Shown here: positions 22,540-35,700 of the stretch, piece after piece | How positions within the stretch are numbered: the stretch's first letter is position 1 | Layout of the letters: each line of letters starts with the position of its first letter | NCBI GenBank assembly: GCA_003260075.1 | Contig: QLIY01000291.1 | Span: 28,830-92,829 of the forward strand | Source of the DNA: Phallusia mammillata | Taxonomy: Eukaryota; Chordata; Ascidiacea; Phlebobranchia; Ascidiidae | Reading direction: 5' to 3' | Length of the DNA: 64,000 bases | The notes under the pieces: model-generated | What the model was told of the DNA's origin: nothing | Database searches by the model: none | The model's input: the letters and a program-made list of their open reading frames with translations, nothing else | Translations under genes and position numbers: made by a program

Positions 22540-25500
22540 CTGCATACACATAAGGATAAAATAAAGTTGTACTCGTACATCCAGCTTAAAAATATCTTAG
22601 TAAAGATTATTTTTACTGCAATGTAAGATGCTTACTTGAAATTACCACTTGAATTCGGATGGCGTTGTTTCCTCCTACGGGATGTGAATCACTCTGTCGA
22701 ACTTCTTGTTGGCGTTTACTCCTGTTGAACAAAATAAACCATGCAAATCTGTTGTAAATTTTTTCCAGTTTTTCAAGGCCAGTTTTTCATCACATTTAGC
22801 ATTGAAAACTTCAACACCTAGGATCTTATAATTAGCCATAGCTCCTCGCTTAATAATAAACCTATATTTGCTGCCCAAAACAATCGAAGCCATTCAAAAG
22901 TTGGAAAGCAAATGTAGCTTAACATAACTTCGCATTTGTTAACATTTTTTGTCTGACGGGTTTAACGCGAAATTATTGCGAATGAGTCTTTGAAACAAAT
23001 TGCGACAAAACTAAAGTGTTACGAGGCATATGGCATATGTGAGTGAGTTTAGTTGAGAATGCTAAAATTCTCCCACTAAAACAGATATTGATATTGTCCT
23101 AACTTGCATTGAAAGTTCTTATAAATTATAAAGTTTTATTGCCTGTGCATATCAAAGCAATATGCACACTCAATTTAAATGTTTCTTACCGAGTGTGCGC
23201 AACACCCAGGGCGTTTTCATTATCCCACAAATCCTCATCAGAGTGGCGTTTCTTTCTGGCTTCAGCGGAAGATACGCAGCCTTCATAACACCGCGTCGTG
23301 TTGTCAGATGCCACACAAAGACGAACAGTGCACTGCACAGCCGAATAGCATTCTTAGGTTTTGATACTATTTGTTTCTTTACGTAAAAATGCCTTCAAAG
23401 GGTTTTGTAGTGTTTACGGGTGCCTTTATACCAGTGGTTCTGGGCAATTACCCCTAAAGTGGTAATTCGACGTTTTTTAAAATGCAATTACATTATCATT
23501 TGGTACTTTTGTCATTCTTTTTGTGACGTCATGGTTGGTAATTTATAATAAAAGTAAATGAAATTAATCTCGTTGTTTCGTAATGTAACCGGTTGGACGT
23601 TTTGTTTTTGAATTAGACAAACAAAGAGTTTGCATTTTTATATATGCCACCAGTTTTCTGTTCTCAGTAATAAAAACTGTTTGACAAGCAGTCAAAGGTA
23701 AAAATACGCACCTCGATGTACACATTAGTATTAGCGGTGATGTTCGGAAGTCCATCGCGAAATCGAAAAGCCTTAATGCTGTACCGATTCTCCAGCGGTT
23801 GTTCGTCAATATCGTAATTTAGCATCGTGTCATCTTCCAAACAACTAAACACAAAACAAGCATACAATAACTTACCAAAATGACTTGGACAAACTATGCT
23901 TTGAATGTCAATCATTCTATGAGCATTGATTAAAACGTTTGATTGTTTTCACAAGATTGTATGAGTTTCATGCAGAGAGTGGTTTGTTAGAAAAATCACA
24001 ACCAGTCCTTTGAGTTTGTTATGATAAATAAACGTTGTTCCCGTAAGTCGTCTTTAATTTAAAGGTAACCTTGAAATCTAGAAAAACAAACACCGACGCT
24101 TTCGTGCGAAGGGGACCTTCATTAACTTTGTCGATTATGCGTTGCAAATGCGCATGGAACCTAGCTTGTGTATTTTTGGATCACTTGCTTCACACACATC
24201 AATAACACTTATAAAAGCAATGACTTGGGAAATTGTGGCCGCCCTAGATATAGGTTAAACAATTATTGTACATTATTAGTAAAAATCGTTTAAGTTTAGA
24301 AGACTATTTTCGTAGATCATGTATAACACAATGGGTTTTTAAACTGGCAACAAAATATTTTTGTTTTCTATTTTTTTCACCCACACCACTCTTTTTTAAA
24401 CTAGGTTTTAGTGTGCATCACAACTATTTACTTATTCTCGCCTTACGCCAGATAAGGGTTTTCTGCAAGAAATGGTATCTTACCCGTTTTTAATCATCTC
24501 GTAAGTGTCAGTTGTGTCAGTTTGAGTGACTGGCTTCGCCTCACAAGTTTCAGTGAATAAATCCAAGTTTGAACCTCCTCTTGCTTCGATGCCAAAGTAT
24601 ATGTCGGAGTTCAACACGTAAGAAATAGGATACTCAATTGGCGAATAAGCGTACTAAAAAAGCGTGTGTTGTATATTCATGTTAGTGAAGTACCACCTGC
24701 AATTTGCTACAAAACTCGTACAGAGCAAAACATTTTCAAGCAAATCTTGGACTAGCACAAATTACCACTAATTTGGGAATTAAAAATATCTCTAATTTTT
24801 GACTTGAAATTTGTTGTTGGGACAGTTTTATAGTAAGTTAGATTTTATATTCATACGTTCTTTGCTGTTTGCAGTATGTTTTTGCTGGGATTTATGTTCA
24901 AAAATGATTCTAATTGCAAAACCGTTTGTCCACAAGCTTAATGTGGCGTTTGAAATAAGTTCAAACCAAATATCTGAAAAACGACTTAAGCATTCACTCA
25001 CTTCGAACGAGACATCGCTAAAGAAATTGAAATAAAAGCTGAAAGTCCCAAGGCCAGGAACTGAAAGCAGATTGACTTCTTGTTCTACTGGAGTAAATGT
25101 CCCGTTTACCGATCCATGTTTGGGATATGAGCATCTTATGGCGACATTGTACCACTGGCCTCGTGTTATAGAACCTGAGCCTTCCTCTCCTTCAGGATTC
25201 ACCCACATTCGAATCGAATTGTCGTATCTTATCTCAAGAAGGTCCTCCTAAATGTGTTATGTTACGATAAATGCAATAATAGGGATTGGTGATCAAACTA
25301 CACGATTGGTGGATAAAAAAAATCGTTTTATAAACACCTTAGGTTTTAAATGCCAAAGATTAAGAATGGCACAATAGTTTTAGAAGCAGCATGTGAAAAC
25401 GTTAAAAAGAAAATCATTTTGAGAGCATATTTACTCTTGCGTACAAAAGAATAGGGACTGGAATACAGACTTTAATTTCCGAATTCCAATTCACCCCTTT

Positions 25501-28500
25501 CGAAACCTTTTCAACATTTTTAGATTTTTTTTGTGAACGGTTGGCTCAAAACAGTTTCATCTTTTATAAACATTTTCAGTTACAGCTGTTAGTAGATTTT
25601 GTCTTCACCTCAGATGTGGTGCTGCAATCTTGAAATCCAAACTGGAACCAATAAAACGTGTCGTTGTTTGAATAGCGACATTCGTTTGGCGTCAGATCCT
25701 GTGATGCGGTGTCAAAGTCAGACAAGGCAATCAGTTCGTCCACAGCACAAGATGGAATAGTCACTGTTATGTCGTCACTCCCACAAGTTGTTTCAAACAT
25801 AGCTAAAATAATATACGTTTTTGCCTAATTTGCCCTGTGTGGCATTTTATACGTTTTACCCCCCACAAGTTTTATTTGCGCCATAAACCCACACACTGAA
25901 AAGGACTTACTTATTACGCAACTTATTTCTAAGATCTAGTTAGTATTGTTTTTTTAATCCAGGGGTGCACAACCGTACGGAATCAGAGACGAATTTATGT
26001 ATTTTTAATCATTTATTTCAAAACAAACAAAAAAACATTCAGACTCGTTTGGCGGCCGTCGGTGAAACAAGGACCTGTTTTTCGGCCGTTAATAACTAAA
26101 AGTTGTGCACCACTGGTTGAAACTTGTAAAGTTGGTTGTCTTAAAGACTAGCCAAATACAATAACAACAATTAAAGCATAGAATAAGTGTGGACACTGTT
26201 TAAAAGTGTTTAAATTTTGTTTAAATTTTTCATCGATATTTCGAGTTTGACAGGTCCAACTACTTGTAAATTTGTTTTATTTGGCACTAGACACACTTGA
26301 GCAATTTATAAATTAAAACTCACGTATACAATTTCGTTGGTCAGCTGCCAGATGCCAGCAGGACCTGAAGCATTCGCAAATGTAAGGAGCTGAACCGTCC
26401 CATACACATCTGTCGCTACATCCGCCATTACTTACATCACACGGATCGTTGCTGTCTGAAATTAAGTTTTGGTTGCTTGGCAACTTAGTTTGTAGTGAAC
26501 AAAAAATCAAACGGCTTACCTGCCACCACGAGTGTGATGCAATGCTGACTTGAAGAATGACTGTAAAATACAATGATTTTGTAATGAGATTTTGGCAGTG
26601 GTAGGATTCGGACGGTTCGCATGGGTTCGGGAGAGAACCGGTTAATGCCAAACTTTGTCGAGTGGATCTATTATAATCATCATACGGAGGGTTCCCATAT
26701 ATGGCTTGTGATCAACAATGGGTGTTTAAGCGAACCAGTTGCTAAGCAGATTGATTCTCACCACTGCACTTTGGGTATATTTTAACATGAGCTGACTGAT
26801 GGCCATGCGTTAAAAAATATCGAAGTATTTGGCCTGCAATGGGGTTTAGCAAGAGGTTATCGGATCTTTTTGCTTTCCTTGGAATCATGATCAGCCAACT
26901 TTAAGCTAAAATAGTCTAGGCTTTTTGTAACAGATGAATTTTTTGCATATTTCGTCGCTATTTTCATGTGTCAACCAAGAATGAAATCAATAGTTTTCTT
27001 CCGGTTTTCGAACAAAATTTATCTTTCACTTTGCAGACACACTGACTTGCTGTGACAAATCAATAATCCAATTATTGTTTTTAAAATACTCTTGTTTTAG
27101 CCTTACTAAACTAAGTTATTCAAATTACCTTTGTGAATCCACGGCAACGAAGCACAACAAATGATTTCCACCTCCGGTAGCCGCTTCGCTCCACTGCACA
27201 GTCGCGCTGTAAACGTTGCTATCATCCGATGTAACACCCGATATTACAGCACTCGAGGCGCCCAAAACCACAAATTCTGATATGCTTGTGAAAAAAAAAC
27301 AAGTTTAAAGTAGTAGATTGATTTGCTTGTTGTCATAAGTGGCAATTTCTTGTCTAATTTGAAATGAAAAACGGTGTAACGGGCCTTTGTTCGTAAATGC
27401 TTGTGCGTGACATTTCAAGTTGTACAACGTGGTAGTTTCGTAAAACGTGAACCGAAGAAACCTCTTTGAGGGTAATATATGCCTCTTTAGTGTGTATTTT
27501 AACAGACAAAACATTTATTGATCAGAAAGTTACATGCATTGATTCAGTTACAAAAAAAGACACCACTTAAATAAGTTTTAAGGACGTTGCACCCAGTAAA
27601 TGAACAAGTAATACAAAATAGCTTTAAATCAAACAAAAAAGTAAAAATTGCGTTACAGCTGTCAATTCATTAATGATTTATCAATCATTAATGATTGATA
27701 TTTTGTTAAAAAAATATCAAATAGAAACGAAACGCTGCCGAAAAAATCGAAACCTATGTAGTGTTTAGGAAACACAAAAATATTTTCAAGGCATGTTGTA
27801 TTTTATACGCATACCGACCTCCATTCCGAGTTACTTGGGGAGGCGTACAACGTCGTAGAGAACGTTGCGCCATTCGCTATTGCGATAGTTTGTCCATCTG
27901 GTGGAGTTGGATCAATGAAAAATGGCTCATGGTTGCAGGTTGTCGTGTCATCCGAATACACTGAAAAAGAAAAAGTGGGAATTACTTCAGCTCGAAAATG
28001 CAGCACTGGAGCTTTCAATACATCTATATCACTTATTTTTCAGATCCTGCAAATTGAGGATTTGTGATTCAGGACAGTTTTTCTGTGAACAAAGCTTTAC
28101 CTTCAAGCTTAGGCATCTGTAAGTCGTCCAGAAACCACTTTTATCGTCGTGGGTGTATCATTACATTTTTTGGATCGAAAAATAAATCGAAAAGTATTGC
28201 AGTATATTTGCACATTTTGCACCTTCAACTGTAAATTGCGCAGTGACGTAACTAAGTACGTCATCCGTTCCGAATGTGGCGTTGCCGATCTGTACAGTTG
28301 CCTGCGCAAAATCTTCGATGACGATTCGAATTCCGTATCTAACATCACCTGGGCCACCGGCGTTGTAAAAAAGACGACAGTTTCCCTACAACATTTTTTT
28401 AGATAATAAATAAAGTAAATAGCAGCAAAGCCAATCCATGGAGTAGTTGTCACAAATCATTTATATCGTCGTTGATTGTTGTTTTTTGACTGTGACAACA

Positions 28501-30867
28501 TCTGAGGGAAAATTTCATGAAAAAAAATTTTTTGAAAATTTATCAAATAATTTTTTACTCATTTCAAATAATCAAATAATTTTTTCCTATGCAGTATACC
28601 TCGATATATGTGCAAAATCAATTTGCTTGAACACATCGGTGAGATTTTTATGAAATTGCGGTTACTGCAACATATGTTTTTAGCCTTATATAAATGTTCA
28701 TTAACCCATTTCATAGGTTAAAAATTTAGATTATTCAACAAGTGATTAAAATGTTATAGATATAGATCACAATTCAATTCAGCAAGTTCCCCTTAAAATC
28801 TGTTGAAATAAAGTGAAAAAATACACATGGAAATACGTATGGTTATCCCAAAATACAGAGAATAACTGAAGCATGTATCTATCTGTACTAATTTATTATT
28901 TTAAACAAAAAAAAAAGATGTAGCTTAGATTTAATGACTAAGAGATTACCAATTTCGTTCAGTAATTTCATCTATCATTATTGAATTATGACTCGGGGCT
29001 TTATGTATCAGGTATTCTAAATTATTTAAATTATTTGATTATTTGAAAAAATAAAAACCTTTATTTGATAACAGCCCTAACGGGATCTTAATGTTACTTA
29101 CTCATCTCTAACCCAAACTGAATTTGAATATATTTTGAATTTACTTGAGTCCAAACTCTGTCCATAGACAAGAATGTATTTTTACCTCAAGTAAGTTGTA
29201 CAAAAGACAATTTGTTCGATGGCCCGCGCAATACGATTGTTAAATCATGTTCCACATCAAACCGGACTTTTTTTAGAAATTAAAATCCTAAAGCCAGTCA
29301 AAACGCGAACCCGCTCGTCAAATGGTACCGAATGATGGGTTCAATAATTTGTAACTTTTGTGATTCACAGACCTCGTCCAGAGAAAAATATCGATAGTCT
29401 CCGCAATTACTGGATCCGCACTCTAGTTCATTAGTTCCAATTCGGCACCTGACATTATCACCGTCGTCATCAGTGACGCGGATATCGACAACTTTGACGC
29501 AACCGGATCGCAATCTGAAAAATTACAAACGTAAATCTTATTTGTTAATCATCATCATCATTTTTCTGTCCCGCTTAATCCTTAACTGATGGTCGCGGGG
29601 GCAGCAGCTCAAGATTGAGCCTCCACACTTCACGATCTTTCACCAATTCCTTCACTTCATTTAGAATTTAGATAGTCCCAAACGATTTCAAGTTAAACTT
29701 TCAACTTGATCGAGCCAAGCAAAGATTGTTTGGGAAGCCTTTCCTGAGGCATTCTGCTAACATGGCCAAACCATCTCAACTGGGATCTTTCGATTCGGAG
29801 AAGTAGAGTTGCACAATATAATCTATCTGTTTTCCCTCTCAAGCATTTTTTACAATCAAGTATTTTTTCTTTGCCATCATCGAAAATTGCTAATTACCTG
29901 ACCAGTGGATCTAATACTACTTGTGGTGGATGATTAGGGGATCCTGTGTCGGAGCGTGGATTCACATTTGCTGAATACGACAGTCCGAAATCTGGGATAT
30001 CGCCATCAATTTCTGTCCAACAGCATCTGGGAGATCTACAACCAAAGCTTTTTTTCAAAACCATGCAGATGATGTCGAAAAATAACACAAGATATATTGG
30101 ATAAGGTAAAATTAAAGTTCTAAATCTTAAAATATCAGAAAAGTTTCATACTTACGACTGAACAATGTTGGTGGTATCTAACGTGAAATTCACACGTTCA
30201 ACATATTCGGCAATTTTCCATCCTCCGTGGGTACTGGTAACGTCACAAGTTGCCGTAGCTGCATCATCAACGATTAAAGTCCCAGAACAGCCTGCACTGC
30301 AAGTCCATTCGCCCACTGAACAAACTTCGTCGGTTGAAAGGAAAACTGTTTGAGAAGTTTCGACCTAAAAAAATAATCATGTCGATGTGAGTCAGGCAGT
30401 AAATTAATTGGTAGGTTTAAGATATTTAATTTGAGGGTGTAAAAATATGGGTTCCTTTTCAAGCGACGCAACGAAACGAAGAAGTGAGAATGATTTTGAG
30501 AAACATAAATGATAAACCAAATAACCCTAAATAACAATATCTTGCGTAAATTCAGTTTTGAGATTTTGTCTATTAAGAAATGACTATCCTTTTTTGAATC
30601 TCTACTTGTTGGTTAAAAAAATGCCTTTTCTCGATATAAATGTTTTTGCCTGGACTTCAACACAACTATTACTGCACAGGATTTTTAGTGGTATTTAATT
30701 CCTCTACGTATCAAAAGTTGCCGAAATAAATAAAGATTGTCGCCCACCTCAGACACGCTTTCGTACTGCGTCAAGAACCTCCACTTAACAGTCCCACCGA
30801 AAAAAGAGCAATCAGCATAATTAAGAAAAAACACAGCAAAAACGGCAAATAACAGTTTACAATCCAT
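22277..30867 (-). CDS. ZP gene A: EGF/ZP-domain type I membrane protein
   Basis: Exons in transcript order: 30867-30748, 30364-30156, 30035-29898, 29514-29373, 28385-28223, 27960-27819, 27284-27129, 26560-26520, 26455-26324, 25802-25609, 25247-25002, 24653-24484, 23844-23712, 23332-23190, 22721-22636, 22539-22277. All phases match; 825 aa. Signal peptide aa 1-20. An unnamed ectodomain follows (~21-370) with GGTVKWR, RSDTG, DDDGDN and IEDF blocks; one EGF (~373-413); a ZP domain (~415-680); cleavage sites RKKR (688-691) and RSKR (710-713); a TM helix (~758-780); a basic tail. ZP proteins are shed by furin-like cleavage and polymerise into extracellular coats. The gene is a tandem paralogue of gene B. 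I cannot name an orthologue; other epithelial ZP proteins are an alternative to an egg-coat role. The donor after exon 4 (GTCTGT) is weak. Confidence 0.9.
23190..25802 (-). CDS. gene A exons 10-14: ZP domain
   Basis: The ZP-N half starts TTCGSDDITVTIPSC (exon 10) and continues through ITRGQWYNVAIRCSYP (exon 11). The ZP-C half runs through SDIYFGIEARGG, RYSIKAFRF and CTVRLCVASDNTTRCYEGC, and ends at RKKRHSDED. The CxVxLC motif and the closing Cys pattern are typical of ZP-C. Confidence 0.88.
25960..26115. mobile_element. hAT-like MITE in gene A intron 9
   Basis: The inverted ends CAGGGGTGCACAAC and GTTGTGCACCACTG bound 156 bp. Flank matching is weak (five of eight). Confidence 0.7.
26324..26455 (-). 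CDS. gene A exon 9: EGF-like module
   Basis: The exon encodes C-x5-NGGCSDRC, then PYICECFRSCWHLAADQRNC, an EGF fold of the NGGC..C type with an unusual CW insertion. Gene B exon 9 has the same CWHLA signature. Confidence 0.88.
26520..30364 (-). CDS. gene A exons 2-8: unnamed ectodomain module
   Basis: The exons encode, in order: a Cys-rich segment ending HGGWKIAEYVERVNFTLD, a segment with RSDTGSPNHPPQVVLDPLVR, SGCVKVVDIRVTDDDGDN with four Cys, a strand pair ending GIRIVIEDFAQ, a segment with CNHEPFFIDPTPPDG, an Ig-like strand set ending HLLCFVAVDSQ, and a 41-nt exon ending QHCITLVVA. I recognise the W..I, RSDTG..N.PP, DxDGDxVxC and IEDF order from uncharacterised secreted proteins of invertebrates, but I know no domain name for it. 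Confidence 0.75.
29566..29830 (-). mobile_element. non-LTR retrotransposon (LINE) 3' fragment
   Basis: On the minus strand the translation reads RIERSQLRWFGHVSRMPQER, then LPKQSLL. After a break comes DREVWRLNLELLPPRPS. This is the characteristic C-terminal tail of a LINE ORF2 reverse transcriptase. The frame is broken between the two pieces. It sits in the intron between exons 3 and 4 of gene A, in the same orientation as the gene. Confidence 0.8.
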
Positions 30868-31141
30868 AACTGCTATTTTCCCGCACCATAGGCACCACTT
30901 TGTATGAGAGTCTGGCGGCGGTTAGATTTCCGAATTACCAATTATAACTTACCTTTTTGCAAATTAAATGTGTAGGTGTTTTCGCTTGTTTTTTAAATTT
31001 CAAGTATGCGTGACATATTGGCACTTAAGAACGAGTGGAGATCTAAACGAGAACAAAGCTGAACGTGATTTACGTATTCAACAGTTTTCCATGATACAAT
31101 GCGCACCATCAACTTTCTATTGCTTTTTAAGGAAAATCTAC

Positions 31142-31407
31142 TAACACCATACCTCACGGCAGACCTACATTTGGCTAATTTTCGATAGGTGGCGCAAAGA
31201 GCACTTTTGTCATTTGAAGCAATACATCTCCAAAAATGCTCACGGTTAAGACTATTAGGGTCGCGGTAAGGCATTAGCATTCAAAATTCAATAAAACTAG
31301 CAATAGAAGTTATAGTTTGTATTGAAAAATAAATAGTAAATAATTCCGCTCCTGCGCCACTTATAGAAAATAAGCTAAATTTGGGTCTGCCGTGAGGAGT
31401 GGTGTTA
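31142..31407. repeat. foldback element with ~60-bp inverted arms
   Basis: The arm at 31142-31203 (starting TAACACCATACCTCACGGCA) pairs with the reverse complement of 31348-31407 (ending GTGAGGAGTGGTGTTA), with roughly eight mismatches and a loop of about 145 bp. This is a foldback or MITE-like element in the gene A 5' flank. Confidence 0.75.
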
Positions 31408-32308
31408 TTGGCGCTACCGCATTTTTAAGCCATAAACAACTTTTTCAGGTGCAAACCTTCAGCAAAATGTCTCTATACGAATGCATGCCATTTTGGAACT
31501 GCTTTTATTAAAGGCCTTTTTTTATTTTTTATTTTTTTAACAAAAATTATCTGCCTGATTTAATTCCGGGGTGAGAATTCCCAAAACATCAACTGTTGCA
31601 AACATGTGATACTTTATATCAACTGTTCCAAAACTTTGCAAAGCGTTTTTTGCAGGGTCGCCAAGGACAAGAGCTTGAGATTATATTGAATTTTTTATGT
31701 CATATCGAGTTTTTTAGTACAACTTTTTGTAGATTTGTAGATTTTTTTTTTACTTTAGTCTACTTTACTCTATGGACCAACGCTCTTTTGTGTAACTACA
31801 AATAGCAGTTGATTTCAATGGGGTTTTGGTCTTATTGTTTGTGATTAGCCGGATCAATATTTGGATATCCCAGATAGCTCTGTGAAATTATATCAAATTT
31901 ACCCGCCACGTCGTAATAGCGATAAGTTTGGAAAAATTAACGTAACTTTAAACTGACGAATCCAAATTTCCGTTTGTGTAATAAATATTTAATTACAACA
32001 ACGCATTTACGTTGGTCTTCAAGTGGGCAAGCAAATTGTAGGTACCTTTAAAAAAAACTGAAAAGTTTGCGGATCACCTTGTATATTTAACGCTTAAGTT
32101 GACGACAAATTGCGAAATCGCAATTACGAAACTAATGCAGTTTGAAACAATGATTTTTAAATGTTTGTGAAAAAATGTGTGCCGCCCCTTTTGTTTTTAC
32201 TTGTAGGTAAGTTTGACACCGACCAATATTCTCAAAACATGTTTAACATTAACATATATAATGTTACCTTTTGATATCTGTACATCCATAACCACATATC
32301 TGCGCTAG

Positions 32309-32314
32309 TTTATT
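32309..32314 (-). terminator. probable polyadenylation signal of ZP gene B
   Basis: TTTATT on the plus strand (AATAAA on the minus strand), about 210 nt downstream of the gene B stop codon. Confidence 0.4.
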
Positions 32315-32525
32315 GTACAAATAGTATAACGTGCGTTATAGCAATGGCCAAAGGACCAAAGCAAAAGGTACGATTAAAGAAACTAAATAAAAAGCAGTAC
32401 GGTGAAAATGTTTGTTATTTATAGGTTTATCAAAAAAAAGCAGTACACTACATAATGTATTGAGAAATCCAGGTTTCATTTGACTTTACATCAGTACAAC
32501 AAAAATTGTGACTCGATGTCTCCCC

Positions 32526-32743
32526 CTAGTGGCCAATGGGAATCTTGTACCATTTTGGAACTTCAAAAGCTCCGTTGTCGATGCCACTGTCTTGGTTTTC
32601 TAACTCGTCTTCTTCCTTTTTTCGTCTCCTCCTTCTTCCCAGAGGATAGATCCAGCAACATCTGCAACACGCCAGAAGTACAAGGGCAGCTCCCAATGCT
32701 GCTGCTATGATCAGAAGTATCCATCTCCAATCCAACAAGTTTT
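32526..32743 (-). CDS. gene B last exon: TM segment and basic tail
   Basis: The exon holds a hydrophobic run WILLIIAAALGAALVLLA, a CCRCC cluster at the membrane edge (possible palmitoylation; inference), then RRRRRKKEEDE and a short tail ending PIGH. Confidence 0.86.
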
Positions 32744-35700
32744 CTGATACACAGGCGGAACATATTTATTTGATCCGCTTTATAATTGTGATAAATCAAT
32801 GAATGTGGGTAACAACTGTCACAAATGTTCTAGACCGCCCATGACAATATCCCGCAACCCAGTTACCACAGATCATGGGTAATTTCTGCTCGTCTCGAGT
32901 CTATGGTTGCAGACGCTATTGTGTTGTTATTGTTCTATTGTGCCAGTTTTATCACATCGCCAAAACTCGCTATTTACAGTGTTCATTGTTATTATCTTCC
33001 GGAAATGGTCATAGCGAGTTAACGCCTTTTTCCCCGAATTGTAACGCAAGATATATAAGCGCCCTCACCCAACGATTTAAGATATAGAATATAAGATAAA
33101 ACAGAGATAACTCCGAAGTAGCGCCGGACTAGTGAATTTGTTGTTTTAATTACGTGTTGTTGGACGTGAATAAATGTGAAAGGAAAGGTTTGCTGCCGAT
33201 CAGAGTACACGTACGTTAGCTATTAAGGAACTTCCGATAGTCAGTCCCAATCTTTTGCGTACCCGTGAAAACGGAACGTGACAACAACACAAAAATGCCT
33301 GGCAACAACACTATACTCACATTTTAGAAGTGAGCAATTGAGTGTAACTATTGAAGTTTGGGTGAAGAAGTTACAACCTAACAGTTTGTTTGTCTTGCGA
33401 GTATTTTCTTTGTCGTCTTATAAATGCCATGTCTAGGAGGACCCTTGAAAAAATCAAGGTGCAGGCGAAAATGTGGTTTGAATAGGTCACTTCCATAAGG
33501 ACATGAATGATAAGATTACTATAGGGTGTGGATTTTTTAACATTATCGTTGATGTAGGTTTCATGCTTATATAAAGGTTTATTTTTTGCGATAAATACGT
33601 TTGCCAGCGACTGCGCCACGTTGTGGTGTGTATTAATTGCAACATTTTCCTTTTTTTGGTTTATTGTTTTCTCACATTTGTTTGTTCCTCAAAAACATGG
33701 AATAATCACTTACCATTTTTTTCCATTTCCAGCTGGACTTCAACACTTGCTACCAGATGAGCTGTAGACTCAAAGACCTCTTGCTCAACGGTCTGGTTAA
33801 AAGACGAAGTCTGTCTTTTTAGTCTGTAATACCGACAAATAAACAAAACGATACAATTATAGTTAACCTAATCGTGATCATAAAGTTTTAGCATTTAAAC
33901 GTTACCAAATAAATTCAGGGAAATCGATTTCTGTTTGACACCCACAAAAAGAAGTTTCTCTAACTATCTTATTGTTTCAATGTAATGGCAAAAATCTTTG
34001 CTACCATTTGTGCATGTTTATGTCATTCCATAAGAACACACATCATTCATACTGTCATTGTACAGCTAATGTGTACTGAAAAAAACTCTCCAGATATATT
34101 TCCAACCTACTGTTGCTCCTACATAAGTTTGCCACAAACTTTTGCAATACCGTTATTCAGGATCAAACCGAAATTAAATATTAACTCACTTCAAAGCTTT
34201 TCATGAGGTCTTTTATCACAGGATATTGCAATTTTTTAAACATTCACCACAAAATTTATTTGTTGTATCTAGTAACTCGAATTCATGGGAACGAGGCTCA
34301 AATCTGCCGTCAAGTAAAACCTTACCTTTTCCGGTAGTTCACGTCACGCCTCCTTCTCACCGGTGACGTCACGCATCCACGGGAACAACGGGTCGTTGTC
34401 GCGGAATCAATGACGCAGACCACAACGTAACACTGCCAACGAACAGGAAATTAAAATTTTGGAATACGTGGAGAGCAGCCTATTCGATTTTTCCTAATTT
34501 CCACTAATATATGTACTAAAAACGTTATGCTTTTAAGAGTTGCTATTTTTCAAGAACACTTCCTTACATGCGAAACCAAAATATGTACATTAATTCGCGT
34601 TTTTTTATGTTTTCAACTAGGCGTTTTTTTCCAAACAATAAGCATGAAAAAAAAGTTTTTTGGAACCTTCATAGTACGACAGGCCTATTAAAGGGGTTTA
34701 ACACCTTCAGTGGACCTGGAGTACTATGATTTATCGATAAGTATGCCGTGATCGCTGGTCTGTATTGACGCTTCAGGGCTGATCCCAGCGTGAACATATT
34801 CATCTTAGCTTTTTGGAACTTTCTTTTAAGTGCAGCACATACTGTTGTACAATACAATTACCTTGATTGCAACATTGGTGTCGTTGGTTAAACCAGGAAG
34901 AGAATCAACGAAGCGGAATGCCTTGATGCTGAAACGGTTGTGCATCGGATTGGTTGATTCATATGACCGCATTGTAAAATCGCTAAGACATCTGATCAAA
35001 CAACATTTTCAACATTTAATTATCAAATATATAGCACGTATATTTTGGTTTATAATTCATTTGGGCTCATTTTCTTTCAATTCCATCTGTTTTTAATAAA
35101 CTCTGTATCGCGGTGCCATTTTTTCTCATTGGTAGATATCTGTTTTACAGACCAAATTACCAACAAGAGTTTCTATTTATTTGTTTGGCATGTTATACCA
35201 TAAATATCGGAGCTGATCAAGTCATTTTGGTCACTTCTCTAGTTACTTTCCTGACCTTTAGATATTTTTTATTCAAAATTGTATTGTAAATGAAAACATT
35301 TGTTTTGATAATGATGTGTATTTTCTCCCCCGAACAAACTGCCACCCACTCGTTCTTTAAGGATTATAAGGTTAACATCAGGCATAATTAATGTATGTCT
35401 TGACACTTCTATCAAAGGCAAGGGCGTGCAACTGTCCAAACTGTTTTGACGAACCAATGGCGATAACTATAATGAAGCGCAAAGGTCTTTCATCGGTACA
35501 TGTCACTTTTCATCGAACTACTGCTATTATTGTGCTGTTTCGGGTGCCTCCAAAGTTTGCTAAAGGAAAGCCAAACCCATAAGATATCGAAACTATATGT
35601 CAATCTCACGAACCGTAGCGAGAAAAGCAGATTGCTTCAAATATGCCTTAACTACGCCGTAAAGTTTTCAATATACGTAAAAAGATTGATTAATCCATAT

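Larger units (their letters stand above)
30868..32525. other. intergenic tract between gene A and gene B
   Basis: This is the 5' flank of gene A and the 3' flank of gene B, with no supportable exon. It contains a long-armed inverted repeat and a TTTATT at 32309-32314 (AATAAA on the minus strand) about 0.2 kb past the gene B stop. The promoter of A should lie just above 30868, but I see no clear core motif. Confidence 0.5.
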
